Made by a program: the position numbers and the translations under genes
Shown: in pieces, positions 1 through 4,736 of the stretch
Position numbering within the stretch: position 1 is the stretch's first letter
How the letters are laid out: each line of letters begins with the position of its first letter
NCBI GenBank assembly: GCA_030528765.1
Contig: JAUMYD010000109.1
Location: 1-6,470, forward strand
DNA: 6,470 nucleotides
From: Bacillota bacterium
Lineage (GTDB): Bacteria; Bacillota; Dehalobacteriia; UBA4068
Reading direction: 5' to 3'
Notes under the pieces: generated by a model
Told to the model about the DNA's origin: nothing
What the model saw: only the letters and a program-made list of their open reading frames with translations
The model's database searches: none

Positions 1-135
1 GACGCCCACGTCGCAGCCTACCTTGACGCTGGTGCAGCCCAAACGACGCAGAACGTCAGAGAGCTTTTCATCCGCTTCGCACATGAACATACGGTTGGCC
101 CCGTTGATGTTCAGCCACATTTTACGCAAAGCCAT
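1..135 (-). CDS. Molybdenum hydroxylase [2Fe-2S] subunit or domain, N-terminal part (xanthine dehydrogenase / aldehyde oxidoreductase family)
   Basis: Only the first 45 codons are present; the gene runs leftward out of the window. The protein begins MALRKMWLNINGANR and continues with the short beta-strand, 'DEKLSDVLRRLG' helix and 'TSVKVGC' segment of the plant-ferredoxin-like domain of molybdenum hydroxylases. In that family this leads into the C-x4-C-x2-C cluster ligands; Cys41 is the first, and the window ends at Val45 just before the expected second cysteine. These domains pass electrons from the molybdopterin site to FAD or an acceptor during hydroxylation of purines or aldehydes. The start is set by AAGGAGGT seven bases upstream of ATG. 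Whether this is a separate small subunit or the front of a fused enzyme cannot be told here, nor whether the substrate is xanthine, hypoxanthine or an aldehyde. It has its own promoter and a long structured leader (features at 236-531). Family assignment is firm; substrate is open. Confidence 0.85.
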   Translation of the reverse strand, partial: MALRKMWLNINGANRMFMCEADEKLSDVLRRLGCTSVKVGCDVGV

Positions 136-235
136 TGATAATACCTCCTTGATTTGTTTTGCTGTGTGCTTTGATTTTTACTTTTGTTGATGCAGGGTGC
201 ATCGGGAGAAGAACGAAGAGTGCAGAAAACACTCC

Positions 236-278
236 AAAATAAAACAAAAAGCGGTGTGACTTTGGGAAGTCACACCGC
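236..278 (-). terminator. Intrinsic terminator inside the leader of the molybdenum hydroxylase gene
   Basis: On the minus strand a perfect 10-bp stem (GCGGTGTGAC / GTCACACCGC, 251-278) with an 8-nt loop is followed at once by TTTTTGTTTTATTTT (250-236). The plus strand has no T-tract after the stem, so it acts leftward. It lies between the promoter at 503-531 and the start codon at 135, so it would stop transcripts before the gene unless prevented. That suggests attenuation. The alternative, that it ends an unseen upstream minus-strand gene, is less likely because no minus-strand gene is credible to its right. Two small hairpins (218-234 and 189-203) follow it before the ribosome site. Confidence 0.85.
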
Positions 279-296
279 AGAATGTCGAAAAATTCC

Positions 297-335
297 TATA
301 CTTTGTGCGTACAAAAACGCTGAATCACAAGTATA
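297..335 (-). promoter_or_regulatory. Leader hairpin between candidate aptamer and terminator
   Basis: On the minus strand TATACTTGTG (335-326) pairs with CACAAAGTATA (307-297) with one bulged A. A small inner GCGT/ACGC stem can form in the loop, competing for the last base pairs. The hairpin sits between the structured region at 350-450 and the terminator at 236-278, where an expression platform would be expected. The pairing is seen directly; its role is inferred. Confidence 0.5.
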
Positions 336-349
336 CAGATATAGAACGA

Positions 350-450
350 CCATGCGAGGCTCCTTCCCAACAGGAAGCATGAGCGTTTCCCCTCATACTC
401 TACCGTCTCAGGAACCATGGCAGAAGCTTTAGGTTGAAGAGATCGGAGCC
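350..450 (-). ncRNA. Structured 5' leader, candidate riboswitch aptamer (possibly Moco-type)
   Basis: Read on the minus strand, GGCTCC (450-445) can close with GGAGCC (363-358). Inside it, TTCAAC (438-433) can pair with GUUggGAA (371-364) with a 2-nt bulge. A 9-bp hairpin, GAGTATGAG / CTCATGCTT (400-392 with 383-375), carries the loop GGGAAACG. An alternative pairing of GGTTCC (416-411) with the same GGAGCC competes with the outer stem. Molybdenum-cofactor riboswitches precede molybdoenzyme and Moco-synthesis genes, and by memory the 3' part (UUGGGAAGGAGCC..GCAUGG) resembles the CUGGAAAGG..ACAUGGC end of the E. coli moaA aptamer. No purine-riboswitch core was seen. That the leader is structured is fairly secure given promoter, helices and terminator; Moco-class identity is tentative. 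Confidence 0.5.
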
Positions 451-502
451 AAAATATAGGTTTCTGGGACGTATCCTTAAAAAGACAATCTATCCCTTAA
501 AC

Positions 503-531
503 ACAATATCATGCAAAAAGTCTGCCGTCAA
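503..531 (-). promoter_or_regulatory. Sigma-A type promoter for the molybdenum hydroxylase gene
   Basis: On the minus strand the -35 box TTGACG (531-526) and the -10 box TATTGT (508-503) are separated by exactly 17 bp. Transcription would start near 496, giving a leader of about 360 nt before the start codon at 135. Spacing and -35 match the vegetative consensus well; the -10 differs at two positions. Confidence 0.7.
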
Positions 532-587
532 GTGTTTTCCAGCTATTCATGAGTTTTGGAAAAGCCTATTCGTAGCTGGGTAAAGTG

Positions 588-609
588 ATTATTTCCCGGG
601 AAGAATAAT
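588..609. promoter_or_regulatory. Inverted repeat in the divergent intergenic region, possible operator
   Basis: ATTATT and AATAAT flank a CCCGGG centre, giving an imperfect dyad with two extra bases in the right arm. It lies between the leftward molybdenum hydroxylase promoter (503-531) and the rightward gene starting at 850, so a regulator bound here could affect either. No clear -35/-10 pair was found for the rightward gene; the stretch 610-849 otherwise shows only small hairpins, such as GAAGGG / CCCTTC at 704-719. Confidence 0.3.
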
Positions 610-849
610 TAAATGTCCTTTGTGCCTGCTCCTGCCCGCCTTTTTGCAGCAGGAAAACCTGCCTCTTCTTTTTCTTCTCCGGGAAGCCTGCTGTTCTTTT
701 TCTGAAGGGCGTTCCCTTCGGCTTTACATAAATCCGGCTGCTTATGCGAAGGCTAAAAGAAAGCAGTTTCCCGGCCCGGAGAGCTTTTTTCCTTGGGTAT
801 ATTTCATCCGGTCCCCGCATACATTGGAGAAAGCTAAGGAGGTTTGTTT

Positions 850-2175
850 ATGGCGGAGAAGATCATTCCCTTTGCCCGAACCCTGCTCCTGCCGGCCGGT
901 TCTCCGGCCATCGGCTGTGTGGATGGCCTGCGCATGGATGTTTCCCGGCTGCGATGTCATTATACAGGCCAGAGCTGCTGTTGCACGGGGGATGTGGATG
1001 TTCTGATCGAATACCATGCAGCTCCTCCGGTGCAGAGCAGCCTTTTTGCAGGGCCTGCCGGGCCGGGGAAGGCATGGCAGGCTTTGCTGACTCTTCCTGT
1101 GGAGCTGGATTGTGGCAGCGGGGAGGAGCTGCCCTTTCTGCAGCCCGGCAGCTATCAGCCGCAGCTGCGGAATCTGGAGTGGTTCATGGTGGCCAGCAAT
1201 GCCATTGAGCTGGAAGGTAGCCTGCTGCTCAGCTGGGAACCGCAGCAGAAGGCAGAGGAAGTGAAGGGCTTCCCGGATGCATTTTTGAAGGAGGCAGCAC
1301 TTTCCCGGGAACTGGTGCGGCAAAGAAAAAGAGCTGCATCCGGGGGAAAGCAGGAAGAGAAAGTAGGGGGAGGGACTATGGAGCAGGATCAGCAGAGGAA
1401 ACAGAAAGGAAGCGGAGGCCCGGAGGACGGAGCTGCACCCGCTATGGAGGCACGCATTCAGCATCTGGTGGATACGGCAGAACAGACCGCAGCAGCAGCG
1501 CAGCAGCTGTGGCGGCGGATCGAGGAGCAGCAGGTGGAGGAAGATATGCCGGAGGAGGCCTCTGCGCAGGATGCTGCCGGGGAAAAAGCCGGGGAAGCAT
1601 CCACCTGTGGGGAGGCCCTTGTAGAGAAGGCTGACGGGATGCCTGGGAAAGAGCCTGCGGAAGCTGTGGAAGTAGGCGATGAGGAACTGAGGGAGGGCGT
1701 GGTGCTGCGGATGCGCTTCGATTCCCCGGAGCGACCTGGGCAGGGGCGGATTTATTATCAGGATGGGCAGCTGCAAGCGGATCCCAAAGCGCTTGCAGAG
1801 GTGCTGTGGGAAGCGCTGGGGGAGGATAGCCCCCACAGTGATCCCAGGCTCAGCTTTTCCTGGGGGGATTCTCTGCGGGCAAGAGATTTTTGCGAAAAAG
1901 AAGAGAAGGAGATCGCTTCGGAAATTTTTCCTGCTTCCGGAAAGGAGGCCGAAGCCCCGGCAGCTCTGATGGAGAGAAGCGGGGAAGAAGCTCCTGCTCT
2001 CCGGGGCGGCAGCGGGAAGGCCGAAGCCCCGGCAGCTCCGATGGAGAGAAGCGGGGAAGAAGCCCCTGCTGTGGAAAGACATCGCTGCAGAGCGGTGGGC
2101 CTGCCCAGTCTGCATATTGATACGCCGGCTGGGGATGAAAGAAGATCCGTTTTTCAACTGCATATCAGACCTTAA
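850..2175 (+). CDS. Uncharacterised acidic protein with low-complexity, repeat-bearing C-terminal half
   Basis: This 441-residue protein is not one I recognise. The start is ATG 850, with AAGGAGG seven bases upstream; an in-frame TTG at 844 is too close to that site. Residues 1-130 look globular, with alternating strands (VDGLRMDVSRL, GDVDVLIEYHA, NAIELEGSLLLSW) loosely like the SPOCS/DUF3794 fold of spore-associated proteins, a weak resemblance only. A Cys triplet lies at residues 43-45. From about 150 the protein is rich in Glu, Ala, Gln and Gly, with a probable coiled coil (ARIQHLVDTAEQTAAAAQQL). A shorter ordered stretch follows (VVLRMRFDSP, GRIYYQDGQLQ) and then a duplicated Ala/Pro/Glu-rich segment. 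No signal peptide or membrane segment is evident. It stands alone: divergent from the left gene and closed by a terminator 7 bp after the stop. An unbroken antisense frame over the same DNA has implausible composition. Confidence 0.75.
   Translation: MAEKIIPFARTLLLPAGSPAIGCVDGLRMDVSRLRCHYTGQSCCCTGDVDVLIEYHAAPPVQSSLFAGPAGPGKAWQALLTLPVELDCGSGEELPFLQPGSYQPQLRNLEWFMVASNAIELEGSLLLSWEPQQKAEEVKGFPDAFLKEAALSRELVRQRKRAASGGKQEEKVGGGTMEQDQQRKQKGSGGPEDGAAPAMEARIQHLVDTAEQTAAAAQQLWRRIEEQQVEEDMPEEASAQDAAGEKAGEASTCGEALVEKADGMPGKEPAEAVEVGDEELREGVVLRMRFDSPERPGQGRIYYQDGQLQADPKALAEVLWEALGEDSPHSDPRLSFSWGDSLRARDFCEKEEKEIASEIFPASGKEAEAPAALMERSGEEAPALRGGSGKAEAPAAPMERSGEEAPAVERHRCRAVGLPSLHIDTPAGDERRSVFQLHIRP
1947..2070 (+). 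repeat. Two-copy 72-bp-period direct repeat within the acidic protein gene
   Basis: Copies of 52 bp at 1947-1998 and 2019-2070 differ at only two positions and are separated by 20 bp. They encode the duplicated segment EAPAA(L/P)MERSGEEAPA. Near-identity at DNA level, including third codon positions, points to a recent duplication that may still vary in copy number. Confidence 0.85.
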
Positions 2176-2181
2176 AGAAAA

Positions 2182-2230
2182 GTCCCGGAGGGCAAAAGCC
2201 TTTTCCGGGACAGTTTTTTTGAGTTTTTTT
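2182..2230 (+). terminator. Intrinsic terminator of the acidic protein gene
   Basis: GTCCCGGA (2182-2189) pairs with TCCGGGAC (2204-2211), with an inner GGGC/GCCT stem and an AAAA loop. Seven Ts follow at 2214-2220 and another seven at 2224-2230. It begins 7 bp after the stop codon. Confidence 0.93.
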
Positions 2231-2240
2231 CCCTGTGCGC

Positions 2241-2269
2241 TTGACGAAGCCTGTTTGAAAATGTATAAT
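2241..2269 (+). promoter_or_regulatory. Near-consensus sigma-A promoter
   Basis: TTGACG (2241-2246) and a perfect TATAAT (2264-2269) are separated by 17 bp, placing the start of transcription near 2276. It lies 10 bp beyond the preceding terminator, and no start codon with a ribosome site follows closely. The nearest downstream gene starts at 2915. Confidence 0.85.
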
Positions 2270-2275
2270 ATACAA

Positions 2276-2375
2276 AAAATATCTTTAAGTTGGTACTGTG
2301 ATGCTGACAAGATTCTTATAAAGCTGCCGGCTCAGCCGGCGATTGCGTCTTGTCCTCCGGCAAGGCGTTTTTTTT
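2276..2375 (+). ncRNA. Candidate small RNA or attenuated leader of about 100 nt
   Basis: The strong promoter at 2241-2269 and the terminator at 2346-2375 bracket about 100 nt without a credible reading frame. A 7-bp helix GACAAGA / TCTTGTC (2306-2312 with 2348-2354) encloses a 6-bp GCCGGC / GCCGGC hairpin with a UCA loop (2326-2340). The right arm of the 7-bp helix overlaps the left arm of the terminator, so the two folds exclude each other. It matches none of the SRP RNA, 6S RNA, T-box, PyrR-site or purine-riboswitch signatures I could check by eye. It is either a free-standing sRNA or a leader controlling read-through toward uraA. Confidence 0.55.
2346..2375 (+). terminator. Intrinsic terminator about 100 nt after the promoter at 2241
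   Basis: CGTCTTG (2346-2352) pairs with CAAGGCG (2361-2367) through one G-U pair, with an 8-nt loop, followed by eight Ts (2368-2375). The stem is moderate and the U-tract strong. Confidence 0.75.
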
Positions 2376-2780
2376 GCAGACAGTGCTTTGCGGCGGGCTG
2401 CGGAGGAAAGCGGAGCACAATAAGACACTGCAACGAAGCTTTGTTCAAATCAGCGGACGGAAGCGGGGCGCAAAAGAGCTTCCGCCGGGGAGCTACAGCC
2501 CGGCAAATTGCTGAAACTATCCGTAGTGGTGAATGGTAGGAGGCCGCTTGTTCTGAATGGGAAGCGGATCCTGCTGCTAGCTTCATGGCAGGCCGAGGCT
2601 TTGCTTTTCCATGACTGCACTTATGGATCTGGAGCTGTCGGCCCGTATCCAGGCGGCAGTGTGGGTGGATCGGGGCTGCAGGGCGCCTTCCCTCTCTGCC
2701 GGTCATGCAGGAAAATATGCCCACCTCCGGGCAGGGACCTGTTCCCTTCGATTGCAGTAAATCGATGGGCAGAACAGCGT
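2376..2780 (+). other. Gene-free, hairpin-rich intergenic stretch
   Basis: No reading frame here has a ribosome site and a plausible protein. The longest forward frame starts at a TTG (2508) with no ribosome site and recalls no family. Visible structure: an imperfect 14-bp palindrome AACGAAGCTTTGTT (2432-2445); a 10-bp stem with one bulged A (2454-2487, core CGGAAGC / GCTTCCG, 13-nt loop); and an overlapping CCGGG / CCCGG hairpin (2485-2503). The stretch could be a decayed gene or part of an RNA element; nothing decides between them. Confidence 0.4.
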
Positions 2781-2781
2781 A

Positions 2782-2814
2782 GATATGTAAGCGTGGATAT
2801 GTAGTGGATATGTA
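2782..2814 (+). repeat. GATATGTA repeats upstream of uraA
   Basis: GATATGTA occurs at 2782-2789, 2796-2803 and 2807-2814. The last two are part of a longer TGGATATGTA unit repeated at exactly 11 bp (2794 and 2805), about one helical turn apart. Confidence 0.6.
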
Positions 2815-2863
2815 TATGAAAGAAAAATTATCACAGTAATAAGGTTTCAAGGTCTTCTTTATA

Positions 2864-2894
2864 TATACTTATTGTATACTTATTGCACTTATTG
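2864..2894 (+). repeat. Tandem 11-bp repeat TATACTTATTG immediately upstream of uraA
   Basis: Two exact copies lie at 2864-2874 and 2875-2885, then a partial third, CACTTATTG, at 2886-2894, ending 7 bp before the ribosome site of uraA. Each full copy contains TATACT, which resembles a -10 box, but neither has a good -35 box at 16-18 bp. The element could be a promoter region or a set of same-face operator sites. Confidence 0.6.
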
Positions 2895-2914
2895 ATTTTG
2901 TAAAGGAGGATTTT

Positions 2915-4288
2915 ATGGCTACAAAGAACGAAAAGAAGCAAGCTCAGCCTGCCCTGGGAAATGATGGTATCTATGATGCCCGCAGTCTGGGCGGCGGTAA
3001 AATGCTGGTACTGGGCTTTCAGCACCTTTTTGCCATGTTCGGCGCCACGGTTCTGGTCCCTGTTCTCACCGGCTTATCTGTTTCCACCACACTGCTCTTT
3101 GCCGGTTTTGGTACTCTGCTTTTTCACCTGCTGACAAAAGGGAAGGTTCCTGTGTTCCTGGGTTCCTCCTTTGCCTTTTTGGCTGCTTATTTTGCTTTTC
3201 CCAATGATGGTGTCACCAATCTGCTGCCCTATGCCTGCTTTGGTGTAGCCTGTTCCTCGATCCTTTATTTCATTCTGGCCGGCCTGATCCGCGGCTTTGG
3301 GGTGAATCGCGTTATGCGTTTTTTCCCGCCAGTGGTCACGGGCCCCATCATCATCTGCATTGGCCTCTGCCTCTGCGGCAGTGCCCTGCAGAATTGCAAC
3401 GATAACTGGTGGCTGGCCCTGCTGGCTTTGGCTGTTATCATCGTCTTTAATATCTGGGGCAAGGGCATGACGAAGATCATTCCCGTGCTGCTGGGGGTTG
3501 TGGTTTCTTATGTTGTTGCTGCCTTCACCGGAAATGTGGATTTCACCGCCGTGAAGGAAGCCGCCTGGCTGGGCCTTCCTTCCATGGAGAATTCTCTTTT
3601 TTCTCTGGCAGGAAATGTGGATCCCGGGATGCTGGTAGCAGCTGCCTTCACCATCGTTCCCATCTCCCTGGCAACTATGACGGAGCACATCGGTGATATC
3701 TGCGCCATCAGCTCCACCTGCAACCGGAACTATCTGGAAGATCCGGGCCTGCACCGGACATTGCTGGGTGATGGCGTGGCCACCTTTGTTGCTGCCGTTT
3801 TTGGCGCTCCTGCCAATACAACATATGGTGAAAACACCGGTGTGCTGAACCTGACCAAGGTTTATGATCCCCGCGTGATCCGCCTGGCTGCGATCATTGC
3901 GATCATCCTGTCTTTCTGCCCGAAATTCAGCGAGCTGGTGCATGCCATGCCTGTGGCTACACTGGGCGGTGTCAGCGTTATCCTCTATGGTATGATTTCT
4001 GCAGTGGGTGTTCGCAATGTGGTTGAAAACAATGTGGATTTCACCAAGAGCCGTAATCTGATCATTGCTGCGCTGATCATGGTCCTTTCCGTTGGTATTA
4101 AATATGGCCTGGAAGCAGAAGCCATCGTTTTCACCATCGGCGAAGTCACCATCAGCCTTTCCGGCCTGGCTACCGGTGCCCTGGTCGGTGTCATCCTCAA
4201 TGCGATCCTGCCCGGAAAGGATTATGAATTCGGCCAGGAAAGCAAGGGTGCGAAGGCCGTCAATTTCCAGGTGGGCAGCAGAGATTAG
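2915..4288 (+). CDS. uraA: Uracil permease, NCS2 (nucleobase-cation symporter-2) family
   Basis: This 457-residue membrane protein imports uracil, typically with a proton, for pyrimidine salvage. The length is near the family norm and many hydrophobic segments are visible; NCS2 proteins have 14 membrane spans. Family marks in order: GFQHLFAMFG (34-43, with His37), VFLGSSFAF (80-88), TEHIGD (256-261) and NTTYGENTG (301-309). In E. coli UraA the uracil-binding glutamates are Glu241 and Glu290; the equivalents here are Glu257 and Glu306. UraA's His245 position is Asp261 here, which I recall as common in Firmicute homologues. The TTYGEN form of the second motif favours uracil over xanthine or urate carriers. 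ATG 2915 follows AAAGGAGG at 2902-2909. The gene is alone between a repeat-rich upstream region and a strong terminator. No PyrR-binding loop was seen upstream. Confidence 0.93.
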   Translation: MATKNEKKQAQPALGNDGIYDARSLGGGKMLVLGFQHLFAMFGATVLVPVLTGLSVSTTLLFAGFGTLLFHLLTKGKVPVFLGSSFAFLAAYFAFPNDGVTNLLPYACFGVACSSILYFILAGLIRGFGVNRVMRFFPPVVTGPIIICIGLCLCGSALQNCNDNWWLALLALAVIIVFNIWGKGMTKIIPVLLGVVVSYVVAAFTGNVDFTAVKEAAWLGLPSMENSLFSLAGNVDPGMLVAAAFTIVPISLATMTEHIGDICAISSTCNRNYLEDPGLHRTLLGDGVATFVAAVFGAPANTTYGENTGVLNLTKVYDPRVIRLAAIIAIILSFCPKFSELVHAMPVATLGGVSVILYGMISAVGVRNVVENNVDFTKSRNLIIAALIMVLSVGIKYGLEAEAIVFTIGEVTISLSGLATGALVGVILNAILPGKDYEFGQESKGAKAVNFQVGSRD

Positions 4289-4428
4289 CCCTTCTTCCTG
4301 CGCAGGCGCAGCCTGCCGGAAAATGAGTGGAGAAGTAAGATAGCGAAGTAAGGTAAAACAGAAAGCTCGAACATAGAAATCCAAATCAGATATTCATCGA
4401 GGCTAAGCGCAGAAAGGAAGAAAGGTAG

Positions 4429-4474
4429 AAAGGAGCCTGTCCCGGATCCCCTCCGGGAGGGCTCCTTTTGTTGA
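4429..4474 (+). terminator. Strong intrinsic terminator downstream of uraA
   Basis: AAAGGAGCC (4429-4437) pairs with GGCTCCTTT (4460-4468), and inside it TCCCGGA (4440-4446) pairs with TCCGGGA (4452-4458), giving about 16 bp with a small internal loop. TTTTGTTG follows. The terminator lies 140 bp beyond the uraA stop; the gap holds only a short GCAGGC / GCCTGC hairpin (4302-4316) without a T-tract and no gene. Confidence 0.92.
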
Positions 4475-4532
4475 AAATTTTCCCCTTCAGGGTGCTTGCC
4501 CGGAAGATTTTTGTGCAGCATGCGGGGAGCTT

Positions 4533-4561
4533 TTGATTGCAGAAGAGTATTCGCGTAAATT
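4533..4561 (+). promoter_or_regulatory. Probable promoter of the regulator-DUF6472-sbcD unit
   Basis: TTGATT (4533-4538) and TAAATT (4556-4561) are separated by 17 bp, just after the uraA terminator. Transcription would start near 4568, leaving a leader of about 170 nt before the regulator's ATG at 4737. Each box has four of six consensus bases. Confidence 0.5.
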
Positions 4562-4587
4562 ATTGATTTGGGGAAGCTTCGTTGGCG

Positions 4588-4629
4588 GCTTCCTGTTGCT
4601 CTGCCTTTCACTGCAGCAGGAAGCAGAGC
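4588..4629 (+). promoter_or_regulatory. Leader hairpins upstream of the SARP-type regulator
   Basis: GCTTCCTGTTGC (4588-4599) pairs over 12 bp, with one G-U, with GCAGCAGGAAGC (4613-4624), leaving a 13-nt loop. A competing perfect 7-bp pairing, GCTCTGC (4598-4604) with GCAGAGC (4623-4629), uses bases of both arms, so the two exclude each other. No T-tract follows. The structure sits in the inferred 5' leader; any regulatory role is inference. Confidence 0.4.
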
Positions 4630-4736
4630 CGGGCGAAGAAGCGAAAGGCCTTCCCCTGTGTTGCCTTGGTTTTCTCGGGAAAGAGCCGACGGGATTTTTT
4701 GAGCACGTTTTTGGATGGAAAAATAAGGGGTTTTCT

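Noticed and set aside
184..432. Forward frame of 82 codons in the leader of the molybdenum hydroxylase gene
   Set aside because: It overlaps the minus-strand terminator and structured leader, starts at a TTG without a ribosome site, and has no recognisable protein.
742..2310. Unbroken minus-strand reading frame of about 520 codons opposite the acidic protein gene
   Set aside because: Its protein is rich in Cys, His, Pro and Leu with no recognisable domain and no good ribosome site; it runs across the forward terminator and promoter. The forward frame has a proper start and terminator.
2376..2430. Resemblance to the 5' end of RNase P RNA (CAGACAGT, GGAGGAAAG)
   Set aside because: The expected GAGGAAAGTCC block is broken (AAAGCGG), and no ACAGAA or matching 3' segment follows; the likeness is probably chance.
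2508..2804. Forward frame from TTG 2508 (98 codons) and an overlapping frame from ATG 2610
   Set aside because: Neither has a ribosome site, and the composition suggests no domain; a frameshifted pseudogene remains possible but unsupported.
2276..2914. Purine riboswitch, PyrR-binding loop or T-box ahead of uraA
   Set aside because: None of the conserved core sequences for these elements was found on reading through the region.
3074..4384. Long minus-strand frame opposite uraA
   Set aside because: It is a shadow of the strongly conserved permease; the His/Gln/Asp-rich composition is typical of an antisense frame.
4533..4736. N-terminal extension of the regulator from TTG 4533
   Set aside because: It would add 68 residues unlike the family, has no ribosome site, and its start overlaps the inferred -35 box; ATG 4737 has AAGGGG at good spacing.
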